Origin: Carpediemonas membranifera
Taxonomy: Eukaryota > Fornicata
Assembly: GCA_019828565.1 (NCBI GenBank)
Contig: JAHDYR010000015.1
Coordinates: forward strand, 62,001-126,000
DNA: 64,000 nt
Direction of reading: 5' to 3'
Below are positions 1-9,615 of this stretch, in pieces. The notes below the pieces were generated by a model. It saw nothing but the letters and a program-made list of their open reading frames with translations. It made no database searches and was not told where the DNA came from. How positions within the stretch are numbered: position 1 is the stretch's first letter; each line of letters starts with the position of its first letter. The translations under genes were made by a program, and so were the position numbers.

Positions 1-1122
1 AGAGAGGAAGGGAGTCGTGAGAAGCCTCTGGACAGCCGATCTGCTGCCAGGTTGATGATGCCCGGAGTGTGTAGTCCACGGAGTGTCAGGTTCCGGTCCT
101 CCGCCTCCTTCTGGATCTGGGCTAGAATGTGCAGGGCCTGAGGTGGAGCCTTCGTAGACCCCGCCTTGTTGAGCCAGGCCAGAGCTGATGTGTTGTCTGA
201 GAAGATCGATAGCTCGCGTTGGGAACTCTGTCTGCCGATCAGACGGATGCCCTGTAGGATTCCCATGAGCTCCTTCACGTTGATAGATTCTGCTCTTAGT
301 TCTGGAGTGAACGTGCCCGAGGCTGAGGTCCCATACTCGCCGTGCACGGCTGCTCCCCACTTGACTCCAGATGCGTCTGTCGATACGACGAGGTCTAAGG
401 AGGGGTGAGCGCCCCAAAGCGACTGAAGTTCTCTGATGTCTCGGACTGGGCGCTCTCTTAGCAGTAGCAGCCACTCTTGCAGTAGCTCCTTGGAGAGTGG
501 GTCCTGTTGAAGGTGTCTCAGCCGGAGGAAAGCCCCGTGGGCGGTTGTAGCGAAGTAAGTCAGTCTCCCGAGGATCTTGGCCCAAGTCTCCTGATCGATG
601 GTCTTGCCTGCCAGAGCCTGATGAATGTGAGAGGAGTAACGTTTGGCCTTGTCCGCCGGGAGGCGTATTGTAAAACTCGCGGAGTCTATCACGAGCCCCA
701 GATAGACCAATGACTGAGTCGGTGCCCATTCTGACTTCTCCTCTGAGGTGAGGACACAGAGGTCGGCTAGAGTCCGCCTGATGCGCGGCACCGCCCTCCT
801 CAGGATTTCTCGGTCGCGGTGAAATAAGAGGAAGTCGTCGAGGTAGACAACGATGGTAAGACCCGTCCGAAGGGCTAGTATCTTGGCGAGTTGGTTGGTG
901 ATCGTCTGAAACACGAACGGCGATGCGCGCCAGCCGAAGCCTAGCACTCTGTACTGAAACGCTCGTCCGTCTGGAAGATAGACTCCTAGCAGCTTGCGGT
1001 CCTCCTTCCGTACCGGTACTTGATGGTACCCGGACTTGAGGTCGAACTTGACCATCCAGTCGCTCTGGAGAAGGGAGAGAGGTGTTGCTTTTGTCTTGCG
1101 CTTCGTGTAACTTTCAACCTTT
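1..1122 (-). mobile_element. DIRS-like retroelement, reverse transcriptase and RNase H, partial
   Basis: One minus-strand frame is open from the N gap to the left window edge, so both ends are missing. Reading leftward it gives a palm-domain start (VKFDLKSGYH), then the RT catalytic box YLDDFLL near 860-840. An RNase H domain follows, with STDASG, an NVKELMG helix, SDNTSALAWLN and a final AADRLSR. The DAS...SDN...ADRLSR pattern is typical of the RT/RNase H of DIRS/Ngaro elements, which integrate with a tyrosine recombinase. No recombinase or terminal repeat is visible here. The frame has no stops, so this copy may be young. A Ty3-like element is the alternative, but the two Ty3-like elements at 5-8 kb read quite differently. 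Confidence 0.8.
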
Positions 1123-1222
1123 NNNNNNNNNNNNNNNNNNNNNNNNNNNNNNNNNNNNNNNNNNNNNNNNNNNNNNNNNNNNNNNNNNNNNNNNNNNNNN
1201 NNNNNNNNNNNNNNNNNNNNNN
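1123..1222. other. Assembly gap (100 N)
   Basis: Exactly 100 unresolved bases, a conventional placeholder size, so the true distance is unknown. The RT families on the two sides differ (DIRS-like to the left, LINE-like to the right), so the join could be a scaffolding artefact across repeats. Confidence 0.99.
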
Positions 1223-1526
1223 AGTACGCACCCTTGCTTCACCCCCTGTTTGTCCTTTCCCATGACTTAGCCCCTTTCACTGATATCCATGTCTCTTGTA
1301 GTGTGCTCTGGATTGCTCTGATAAGGTGGGCCTCCACTCCCATTCCCTGGAGTTTGTCCATCAGGGTGTCTCTTGGCACTGTGTCGTATGCCTTCTCTAT
1401 GTCTAGGAACACTGAGGTCGTCTCCCCCCCTTCCTGGTGTCTCTGCACTATATACTGGATCTGCTGCACTACGCGCCGGGAGACCTCAGCTCTGATGTCG
1501 CGGGGAAGATTCATAGATGCCGTCAC
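1223..1526 (-). mobile_element. LINE-type (non-LTR) reverse transcriptase fragment
   Basis: A minus-strand frame encodes a non-LTR RT palm segment. It contains FLDIEKAYDTVPRDTL, the first catalytic aspartate region, followed by about 30 residues of the thumb-side helix. Just before the gap the conserved GVKQGCV box appears, but in a different frame. One G is missing from a G run near 1250, so a stop is read instead. No ATG is present, and the 5' part of the element and everything beyond the gap are missing. This is a truncated, probably dead copy. Confidence 0.75.
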
Positions 1527-2811
1527 GGGTCGAGTAACACGCTCTGCGGCTTGTACACGGTGCCTGGATGAGTGGTTGATTGATATTTGTTACTTACAGG
1601 TTACCGGAGGCCAAGCGCTTGCGCTGAGTACGTGTTTGAGCACGAAGAGAACGACAGACGGCGGAATGAGCGGAAACAAGAGGCTTAGTGAGTTCCTCGT
1701 CACCAATTTCGGCGATTTTAGCGCGAATAGTATCCAGAATTGCTTATACGGCGGCGTTGTCCGACATCAACTGAGTTGACGGCGACATATTCTGCACTTT
1801 TGGAACAATCGGTTTCAGGACGAAACCTAGAGCAGTAATAGGACGCCAAATCAAGCTAATTCATCTATTTACTAAGCGCTGTAGCCTATTAGCTCCATCG
1901 GAAGCCGATTGATGTTGTTAATGAAGTACGAGCGCGCCAGGAAAAATGAAAGGCCCAAAACTCGCCAACGAAGGCCTTTTGGAGCCTCTTAATGCCTTTT
2001 TCGGCGTCTGCGTAAGTTTCAGCGCAAATGGTACAGTACTTCTTCTTATTCTTCTAGACGCCGAGATCAACCCTCGAATTACTTAGAAGCATGCGTAACA
2101 CGTAATATTTTTCGAGACACGGCCATATGAGGCCGTGGAGGGGCAGGGATAAGCCTCTATGAATACGGGCGAACCCTAGCCGTCCGTTTGACTGTCATTG
2201 ACGTCGGTAAGTTCGGACCCTATATGCGGTTCATGAGGGCGGCGAAGCCCTGGTAAGACCATCTTAACACGTAACATAGCAATTGCTTACACAGTGGATC
2301 CACGTTATCATATACAGCTGTCGGGTTTTATTCCCATGTCACCGTTGGTGATACATAATTCCGTATCGGAAGACCGCGGGTCGGGCGTTGCCCACTCCAC
2401 TGCCAATGGAGTAGACCGTTGCATAGCTTGGGTGGCACCAAACTATAACACGGATGACCCTAGGCCAACCTAACCCCCGTAACTCGTTGAGTGTCATGCC
2501 TATTGCCCAGGCATGGAGGGGCAGTGTGGTGGTCATAGACCACACTAATCATTTATACAGTTTAAGCCATTTATTGGCACAAGGGTTTTCTCTTCTTCTT
2601 TCCCTGTAAAAGCATTCTCCGCATTAGCGAGGCACAACACTGCCATGCTTCACTGGTGGGGTTTTTGAGATAGGGCGCTACGAACAAATCGGGAACTTGG
2701 AACTGCATGTCGACAGTAATTACTGTGGCAGACCAAAAACAAGTGGAAGTGATTTAAAGAGTCAACCCTCGGTGGGGAAAAGGGCTAAAACTAAAATATC
2801 AATTAAACGCA
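1527..2811. other. Intergenic, nothing recognised
   Basis: About 1.3 kb of AT-richer sequence with only short open frames and no recognisable domain on either strand. It follows a LINE fragment and may be element-derived, but no repeat ends or target duplications could be seen. Confidence 0.5.
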
Positions 2812-3057
2812 CTACAGACCTTGCGGAGGGCTTGTTCGGACTGTGGGGGTAGGGGAGGAGACGAAAAGAGAGTCATCGAGGTCTCCAGGGCCCTTTGAGA
2901 CAGGCGACCGTCTAGATATGTAGTCCAGGACGGTGGCGTCATCGGCGGCTGCCATTGAGCGGAGCTTCCGGTCATCCAGGTCCTTGAGGGCTATGAGTGG
3001 CTGGAAGTGATCACCGTTGTGGCGAACAATCGTAAATTCCTCCAGCATCATGACCAT
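2812..3057 (-). CDS. Small hypothetical protein or gene remnant
   Basis: An 81-residue ORF starts with clustered ATG codons (M-V-M-M). Its codons resemble those of nearby host genes (many C/G third positions), which is the only reason to list it. The protein is acidic and hydrophilic with a proline/serine-rich tail. There is no membrane segment or motif. It could be the last exon of a longer gene or a remnant. No GTNYGT intron was found that would add an upstream exon. Confidence 0.25.
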   Translation of the reverse strand: MVMMLEEFTIVRHNGDHFQPLIALKDLDDRKLRSMAAADDATVLDYISRRSPVSKGPGDLDDSLFVSSPTPTVRTSPPQGL

Positions 3058-3259
3058 AAGGACTGAAGAAGGAATTTCTACCGTTCCCCATTTCAGACAT
3101 TTTTTAAACTCGACAACAAGGCTGATTAGAATCTTCTATGTGGTATACATGCACTCCTCTACCAGTAAAAAGCATGCATACCAACTTTCAAATTCCAAAT
3201 CCTGCTAGAAAAAAGTAACATAGGGACAAATATTCCTTGGGAGTTCAGACTCAAAAATC

Positions 3260-3326
3260 GGGCAGGGGGGAGGAAATGGTCCATAAGTACGCCTTATGGG
3301 TCGCTTCCTCCCCTCTGCCCTTTTTT
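3260..3326. repeat. Long hairpin followed by a T6 run
   Basis: Bases 3260-3287 pair with 3293-3320 over 28 positions, with one mismatch (3276/3304) and a few G-T pairs, leaving only a 5-nt loop (3288-3292). Six T residues follow at 3321-3326. Flanking bases 3245-3259 and 3327-3340 are also weakly complementary. The strong stem plus T run could be a small RNA polymerase III transcript or precursor, or a foldback/MITE remnant. It lies in non-coding DNA about 370 bp upstream of the CHAT-like gene. Confidence 0.6.
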
Positions 3327-3660
3327 ATTGACTTCTGATTTGCCAGATTTGACACATGTTCGAGGTGAGTCTTAGATTACTCAATATGGCCTCCTGATTC
3401 AGTAGATAGACTCCAAAATGTCCAACTCGTACTCAAACCCAATTTCAACAGACGTCCGTTGCAAAATCTGCCAAAAACGCACTTTAAAGTCATTTTTGCA
3501 ACAGACGTCTGTGGAAATGGTCTTTAAGCTCCCGATCCGAAGAACAGGCGCATCGCTGATCAGATCCGAACAATACTGCAGTAGCATGCATAAATAGTGT
3601 AGCAATGAAGGTATACCTCTTTACTTGGATCAAAAGCTTGTCCTTTGCTTCAAAACAAAA

Positions 3661-3686
3661 TGTGCCATTCATGAAAAAATGGCACA
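3661..3686. promoter_or_regulatory. Perfect 9-bp inverted repeat just before a start codon
   Basis: TGTGCCATT (3661-3669) and AATGGCACA (3678-3686) are exact inverted repeats separated by 8 nt. They end 6 nt before the ATG at 3693. In mRNA this would be a leader hairpin at the start codon; in DNA it could be an operator-like site. The function is unknown. Confidence 0.4.
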
Positions 3687-3692
3687 TTGCAA

Positions 3693-4697
3693 ATGGACGA
3701 GAAATACGGAGAACTCGGCACGCGACGCATCAGTAAGGACCAAGAAGTCTTTGAATGTGTCTGTGGTAAGGTTCAGCTCAGGCGTGGACATCGCGGGATC
3801 GGTTTCAAGTCTTCTTCCTCTCACGAGTGTCCTTTTACAACAGAGAAGTTGATTAACCGACGGGTGCTAATCACCATCGAGCCCGCTGCATGGTTTCGAG
3901 ACCCCGACTCAGCCCTACCCCGTCTTCCGCGTGGAAAGTCTGCCAACTCATCTGGCTATCACTTCAAGCTCAAGACGGCTCTAGAGCTCGTTGATGATGA
4001 GTGGCTGACTGCCGTTGCCCGCACCTTTAAGTCTACGTCCCATCTGGCCGAGGTACTTGAGGAGTTGGCGTCGCAGTTCTCTAACTTCGACACTTACTGG
4101 GTGATATCGGGTCATTCTGATACAGAAACGTCGCGTATGATCATTGATACGTCTACGAACGAGTTTCTGTATCACCATGATCTGGTCCAGCTCATCCTCA
4201 GGTCATTCGAGAGCCCTTCCTTGGTGAGATCGACGCGTGTGCGTCTGATTTACTTTGCCACCTGCTCCGGACTCGACAGATCTGAGGAGTCTCAGCTGTG
4301 CAGTGCTATTTCGACAGCCAAGTACAAGAACACATGCATTATCCTCACTCCTGAGAAGGTTCTGGCGCATGAGCTTGTTCTCCAGGACGCCTATTGGCTC
4401 TACCGCGTGACATGCCTCGACAATCCTCTTTTCTTTCTGACGAAGTACTTCTCTGGCTATCGTTTCGCGCCTGGCTCAGCAGGAAGACGGATTATAGCCA
4501 ATGGTTCCTTGTCATTTCCCAACGAGGCCAGGGTCATCATGTCTGAGACTAGCTATGCCCGGCCCATTCCTCTTCCTGAAATGCAAGACATCGTTTCTGA
4601 TGTCAACGAGTATGACCCGTTAAGAACCGACCAGAGAAGACTTGTGAATGATCGATACATAAGCATGATGACCCGTGCGCTTGAGAGAGACGTGTAG
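3693..4697 (+). CDS. CHAT/caspase-like cysteine protease-fold protein
   Basis: This 334-residue ORF is read from the first ATG; a TTG lies two codons upstream. Two hydrophobic strand-plus-catalytic motifs stand out: YWVISGHSD (His about residue 141) and LIYFATCSG (Cys about residue 191). This pairing and spacing resemble the His-Cys dyad of clan CD peptidases (caspases, metacaspases, CHAT, gingipain). The N-terminal 60 residues contain CVC and HEC cysteine clusters that might bind metal. There is no signal peptide or membrane helix. It converges on the minus-strand zinc-finger gene, with 43 bp between stop codons. The clan CD assignment is inferred from two motifs, so the family is uncertain, but an intact coding gene is likely. 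Confidence 0.6.
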   Translation: MDEKYGELGTRRISKDQEVFECVCGKVQLRRGHRGIGFKSSSSHECPFTTEKLINRRVLITIEPAAWFRDPDSALPRLPRGKSANSSGYHFKLKTALELVDDEWLTAVARTFKSTSHLAEVLEELASQFSNFDTYWVISGHSDTETSRMIIDTSTNEFLYHHDLVQLILRSFESPSLVRSTRVRLIYFATCSGLDRSEESQLCSAISTAKYKNTCIILTPEKVLAHELVLQDAYWLYRVTCLDNPLFFLTKYFSGYRFAPGSAGRRIIANGSLSFPNEARVIMSETSYARPIPLPEMQDIVSDVNEYDPLRTDQRRLVNDRYISMMTRALERDV

Positions 4698-4740
4698 TAA
4701 ACAGATATATATACAATTTATGATCATCTCTCACTAAACA

Positions 4741-5125
4741 CTAAACAATCGGTCTCATGTCCTCTACTCGCTTATAGACAACCTTACATTTGCTGCAGAG
4801 GGGAACGATGTACAACTTGCCATCAATGGTGTACTGCACTTCCTCAGAGCAATGCTCACAGTACCACCAGTGACAGCCTGGGCAGCAAAGAAGAGTAGTG
4901 TTCTTCTGCTTTCTTCGTGTTCTTGGATCTTAGGCCCTTTTTGCACGCCTGGCACTTGTTGCTAGAGCCGGTAATATAGCACGCGGGACAGTAGTCCTTC
5001 TTGCCCTTCGTCCTGACACATTGCTCGTGCAGGAAACCTTTGCAAGCACAGCATCTCCTGAACGTAGTGCCGTCTGGATTGAAGAACCACTCGGGGGTAC
5101 CACACACAAGACATCCAAATAGCAT
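4741..5125 (-). CDS. Cysteine-rich zinc-finger protein, frameshifted
   Basis: From the ATG at 5125 (minus strand) the first about 65 residues carry CLVC, CCAC, HEQC and CPAC pairs typical of RING/PHD or zinc-ribbon folds. That frame then runs into a stop. A second minus-strand frame continues the pattern with CCPGCHWWYCEHC and CSKC and ends at TAG 4741-4743. The two halves clearly belong together, and the frame change lies near 4895-4935. No GTNYGT...AG intron fits there, so a one-base indel (mutation or assembly error in an A-rich stretch) is likely. The protein is about 127 residues with at least ten paired cysteines. A nucleic-acid or ubiquitin-related role is only a guess. Confidence 0.65.
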
Positions 5126-5271
5126 TTTGCGCTGATGAAGGCTAAGGAAAGTCGTCTTACATGTTGTAGACCTTCGGGTCGATTAGTTTTATCCAATTTT
5201 GTGTCCCGGGTCAAACCCTATAAATCCACTCTCTCCTCTCATCGCTACAGTAATTACTGGTACCTAGTAAG

Positions 5272-6328
5272 ATGAATCAGCTCCAGTCAATTGACCTGTT
5301 TATGGCCCCCTTCCTCACCAAGACTACTCAGAAAGAGTGGGAGGAATTCCGCGAGAACTATTACGCGTACCGTGCCAAAGGCGGTGCTATTCCTATTAAG
5401 CACTTGATTGGCCGTACGGTATGGCAAATCTTCGCTCTCCGTGACCCCGCTCTCAAAGAATCCCTTCCTGATCCCGCTCGCAACGCCCTTGTTGCTGAGG
5501 GAGGACGATGAGAGCGACGAAGACTTCGAAGACGCCACGGATGATGACACCGAGGACGAAGCACCTATTCCTGATCCTCTTCCCGTTTTCCCCGAGGACG
5601 CCGAATCCTCGCGCATCCTACGCCGCATCAACGTTCTCTTCCAGCCCATCGACCGCAGAGAAGCCCTTGACCGCTTCGAGCGGATTACCTGCCACTCTCG
5701 TGGTCCCCTTCAGGACAACGTTCTCCGTTACGTCCATGCATATCAGACGCAGCTTGAGAACTGCGGCGATGTTCGCCCTTCAATCAAGCAACTCGTCCGC
5801 TGTTTCGTGCAGCACATCCAGCCGGAGCGCCTCCGCGATCGCGTCTTAACCTACCAGGATCGCCGGGACCTAGACGCCACTTTCCGCGCCGCCATAGAGC
5901 AGGCTCGGCACGTGGAACAGGTCACCCGCGAGGGGGACCGCCTACGCGCCGCTGAACGCCCGGGCCCCAACGCCCACTCCGCGGCTCCGCGCCCTACGTG
6001 TTCCTTCTGCGGCAAGGTTGGCCATGACATAGACCACTGTTTCGCTAAGCGTGACAAGAAGCCCCGTAATAAACGGGCATCCTATTTTGAGCTGTTGACG
6101 ATAGATCCCTTGCCTGGTCCAGAGAGAGTGACACCGCAGGCCGTATTCTCGGTGTCGACCCCAGGGATGCCCTGTGTCCGCGCGCTATTTGACACAGGCG
6201 CCACAGCGAATTTTATTAGCCGCGAGCTCCTGGAGCAGCTCAAACCAATCTCGGTACGGCCCACGACTCGCAAGGTCCAGTTTGGCAGTGGCCAAATAAT
6301 GAAAGCCGCTCAGGAAGCCATACTGTGA
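5272..6328 (+). mobile_element. Ty3/gypsy-like Gag and protease N-terminus (outer element)
   Basis: Translation starts at ATG 5272 with a Gag-like helical region and shifts frame near 5495-5512. The second frame continues through an acidic stretch and a capsid-like region, then a zinc knuckle CSFCGKVGHDIDHC (CX2CX4HX4C). An aspartic protease start follows, with LFDTGATANFIS. The protease is cut at 6328. Its C-terminal part (YDLLLSYQTIVEWGIL) reappears at about 7660, followed by RT, so a minus-strand insert splits this element. A TATAAAT sequence lies near 5218 upstream of the start. The broken Gag frame and the insertion make this copy defective. Confidence 0.8.
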
Positions 6329-6386
6329 AGCGAACTGTTTATAGGTAAACCGTCTAAAGGTAAAAATGGTCTAAACTACCGTGACA
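6327..6386 (-). mobile_element. Truncated 3' LTR piece of the inner gypsy-like element (putative)
   Basis: On the minus strand a purine run (AAAGAGAGG, opposite 6391-6399) is followed by TGTCACGG starting at 6386. This is the usual order of polypurine tract and LTR start. A TATAAACAG box occurs about 50 nt into the putative LTR. Only about 60 bp remain before the outer-element sequence resumes, so the LTR would be truncated. No second copy was found in the window, so the call is tentative. Confidence 0.35.
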
Positions 6387-6444
6387 CTACCCTCTCTTTG
6401 GAAGAAAACCCCTCCTGGGGAGCAAAAGAAACCAAAGAGGGACC

Positions 6445-7029
6445 TTAAACGTAATTAGCAAGGTTCTTACGGGCCTTCCGAGCACGGCGCTTAACCTCTT
6501 CGACGTGGGACACAGACCTTAGGTGCTGTTCCGTGCGTTCATCATAGTTTTTCCACTTAATGGTCACCATACCGGTTTTCCAGTCGAACTTCTCGATCTT
6601 TTCGATCTCAAACTGTTCCTTATCGGATTCGGCTAATTGCTTCATTTGAGTCTCTTCAAGATCTGTCTCAAATGGCATCAGTTTGTCGACGTGGGTAACT
6701 CTAATGTCTCCTGTGACAATAGATTGCAGCTTCACCTTATGGTTCGGCAGTACCTCGTGAATCTTCCACGGGCCTCTGTTCTGGCAGTCGAGCTTCTTGG
6801 GGTTTTCATGTTTCCATAGGACATAGTCACCTACTTCTACCCCCTTCGTCTCGATCTGGCTCCTGGCGGATGTGCCTTCCCTTACGGAGTCTTCCAGTGT
6901 CCTTAGGACCTCCTGGAGAGATTGCTTGAACTCAACAATCCTCTTGTCGCCCCACTCTGCCGCGTCCCACTCAGTGGAAAATAGGTTGTGAGGCTGACCG
7001 AATATTAATTCATGAGGGGAGAACTGCAC
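6445..7029 (-). mobile_element. Gypsy-like integrase C-terminus with chromodomain-like tail (inner element)
   Basis: The minus-strand ORF begins in the conserved integrase segment SPHELIFGQP. It continues through the GDYVLWKHENP and GPWKIHEVLP blocks typical of gypsy integrase C-termini. It ends with a chromodomain-like block (IEKFDWKTGMVTIKWKNY). Such tails are known from chromoviral Ty3 elements. The catalytic core of the integrase is absent. The ORF is fused near 7029 to the protease/RT piece through an internal deletion. Confidence 0.8.
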
Positions 7030-7565
7030 ATGCGTGTCTTCTCTTTCTGCTTCACAAGAACGATAGGGGAAGCAAAAGGGCCCTTGGATGCGGTTACGAT
7101 GCCCTGTTGCGTGAGTTCGGCGATGATGTCCTTCGCTTTCTTTCTGTTGTCGGGCGAAAGACGGCGCGGCTTAATCTGCACTAGTGATTGATCCTTGACA
7201 TGGAGGACCATCGGAGGGACCTTGGCGGGTTCCTGGCCGAGTGGCTCGAAGATGTCTGAGAACTCTCGGAGGAGGGGCTCGATGCGGGGACGAAGTTCAT
7301 CCGAGGGGATCTGCACAGCTTTCCAGCCGGTGCGGTAGTCCGCAAGGGCTGAATACAGCCGAGAGTTTGAGACGCTGAAGACAGGAAGGAGGACGTCGTC
7401 ATCGACGGGCGTCTGAGGAGAGAAGGCCAGGTTGATGCCATCAGGAGTGAGGACACCGAGGTCCCGGAGCGTGTCGCAGCCAATCAGGGGGCACTGGCGA
7501 CCAGGCTCGCGGCCCCAATCAGAATCAAGACCCCGGGCGGTACAATCGAGGCGGACATGTGCCAC
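7005..7565 (-). mobile_element. Gypsy-like protease end and RT N-terminus (inner element)
   Basis: Minus-strand ORF with a retropepsin C-terminal region (CPLIGCDTLRDLGV) and the linker before RT. The start of RT follows (VQIKPRRLSP, then SPIVLVKQKEKTRM). Directly after KTRM the reading jumps to the integrase HVQFSPHE in another frame, so the RT core, RNase H and integrase core are deleted. The piece runs up to the outer-element sequence at about 7557. It belongs to a family distinct from the outer element because its RT linker differs. Confidence 0.8.
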
Positions 7566-8207
7566 GAGGTTCCTCTGAAAATGTGCAAGTCGCCGTTCAC
7601 TCCGAAAGGGCTGGCGACCACAGTCTCAGCGTACGGGGTTGACTGTGATTATGACCTCCTTTTATCATACCAAACGATAGTCGAGTGGGGTATTCTTCCC
7701 AGCCTGTGCGAACCGTCACAGTCCGATACTGATGACGCCTTGGAACCATACGTGCCTGAGCCGGAACCGCTCCAGGCGTATGCGTTGTCCTCAGATCATA
7801 TTCCAACTCACGACCGTATTCTCGCAGCATATGCACACTGCTTCGATGTTCGGGAAGGGTTCTCGGCCCTGGAGCCGTATGACCTCGTCCTCAAAGAGGA
7901 TCGAGTCGTCGCCACAAGATCCAATTACGTCCCTTATCAGAAGCAGGGTCTGTTCGACGATCATGTCAACGAACTATTGGCGAAGAAATACATCGAGGCC
8001 AGCTTCTCGCCATACTCTTCTCCAGCATTGCTCGTCCCCAAGGGCAAGGACAAGACCAGGATGCTCGTCGACTTCCGACGGATCAATGATTTGACCGCAC
8101 CGTTCGACTATCCAATCCCCGAGGTTAACACGTGCTTGACCAGGCTTGCTGGTGCCAAGGTCTTTGCTACCCTGGACCTCTCAAAAGGATATCACCCCTC
8201 TCATTAA
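7557..8207 (+). mobile_element. Ty3/gypsy-like protease end and RT N-terminus (outer element, continued)
   Basis: Continues the outer element after the minus-strand insert: protease C-terminal motif YDLLLSYQTIVEWGIL, a linker, then RT blocks Y-KKYIEASFSPYSSP, LVPKGKDKTRMLVDFRRIN and FATLDLSKGYH. The RT stops there (TAA at 8205-8207), well before the YxDD catalytic box. RNase H and integrase are missing, so the element is truncated at its 3' side as well. The 8208-8470 stretch shows no further retroelement domain. Confidence 0.8.
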
Positions 8208-8470
8208 ACCAGATGCGGGACAGGTTAATGAAGTCCTTGGCGGTTTCATACATACCTACCGCTGACAAAAGGTGGGCATATCTTGGGGCGAGTGGGAAGA
8301 AAGACAGCTTAGACACTAGGAAAATGAGTGACCCTGAGATCTTTACCCAGAACGGACTAAATTCTTTCTTTAAATTCTTTTTTAACAAGGACTCAATTGT
8401 CGTCCGAGACCATGCCAGTTAGGCTGGGGGTAAACTGCGCGAATACCACAATTTCCACAAAACACGAGCA

Positions 8471-9444
8471 ATGAACGTCCTGCAGAAGAATGCAGTGACA
8501 CTTAGCTTTATTGCTGCCAACACATTCAGTTCTGTGCTGATTATTGCCGTGAACAAGGTAGGTTTGTTGAGATCCAGCACTCTCACGCAGTATTCAACGC
8601 GTTCCCCTTCCCGACATTCATCACCTTTCTCCACTTCATATTCACATTCAGTGGCCTAGCTATGTGTGCCAAAGTGGGTCTGTTCCACCCGAAGAAGCTC
8701 AGCATGCTCGCCGTCCTCCCACTCAGCCTCGCCTTCTGCGGCTACGTGGTGCTCAACAACCTGTCGCTGCAGTACAACCAGGTGGGGTTCTACCAGACGA
8801 TGAAGATCATGGTCACACCCACCGTTGCCATCATTGAGGTCTTCATCTACAAGAAGAAGCTCACAGCCTCAATGTGGTACTGCCTCGGCGCCATATGCCT
8901 CGGCATCGGCATCTGCACCGTCGACTCTATCCAGATGAACCCGATTGGCGTCATTGCCGGACTGTCTGCCGTCGTCTCGACGTCGTTTTACCAGGTCTGG
9001 TCGGGTGTCCGCCAGAAATCCCTCCAGGCCTCCTCCTCCCAGCTCCTGCTGTACCAGGTACCCATGTCCATGTTCATCCTGCTCTTCATCTTCCCTCTGT
9101 TCGACTCACCCAAGGACATTGTCATGACCGGTCTCGACGCCACGTCGGGGTCCATGCTGCTCCTGTCCTGCTGCCTCTCGTTCGCTGTGAACATCACCAT
9201 CTTCCTCATCATCGGCCGGACCAACGCTGTCACGTACAATGTCGCGTCCCACGTCAAGACCGTCCTCAACTACTGCGTCGCGTTCATCATCTTTGGCGAT
9301 CCTCTCACGTGGAAGGTCGTGGTCGGCATCATGCTGACACTGGGCGGCATCTTCTCGTACAGCTACATCAAGATCAAGATGCAGCAGCAGGCTCTCTCCC
9401 CGCCTTCTGCTGCTGCTGTGTCTGCGAAGAAGGAGGATGTCTGA
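8471..9444 (+). CDS. SLC35E3-like nucleotide-sugar/triose-phosphate transporter family protein
   Basis: Two exons (8471-8561 and 8591-9444) joined across a 29-nt intron (GTTTGT...CTCACGCAG) give 314 residues. Splicing restores the family sequence from AVNK to FPTFITFLHF. About ten hydrophobic helices form a TPT/EamA-type drug-metabolite transporter fold. Diagnostic stretches are LSFCGYVVLNNLSLQYNQVGFYQ-like, STSFYQVWSGVRQK, and NVASHVKTVLNYCVAF near the end. These fit SLC35E3 and plant UDP-sugar transporters of the Golgi/ER. The substrate cannot be read from sequence. The C-terminus is alanine/lysine-rich and cytosolic. The 5' exon starts at the first ATG, 31 codons before the intron. Confidence 0.85.
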
Positions 9445-9615
9445 AGGTCTGGTGCGGTTTAAATACTCGTTATTAGTCTGTATGGGTGTGTGAGCATCGT
9501 ACTCATCGGGTGTAGACTGTGGACATGAAACACACACTGTGGACGGATGTCTGTCCAGTGACTTGGTTGCCAAGTCGTGCAGAAAGGCGACGAGAATTTG
9601 AGTAAAATCTTGGCA

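Larger units (their letters stand above)
3058..3692. other. Intergenic region upstream of CHAT-like gene
   Basis: About 630 bp without a convincing gene. It holds the hairpin at 3260-3326 and a near-duplicated element, AACAGACGTCCGTT at 3447 and AACAGACGTCTGT at about 3499. Confidence 0.5.

Noticed and set aside
166-1265. Plus-strand ORFs over 166-408, 507-713 and 1020-1265
   Set aside because: They are shadows of the minus-strand RT/RNase H frame, or run through the N gap.
3839-3855. U6 snRNA-like ACAGAGAAG
   Set aside because: It lies within the CHAT-like coding frame and lacks neighbouring U6 sequence.
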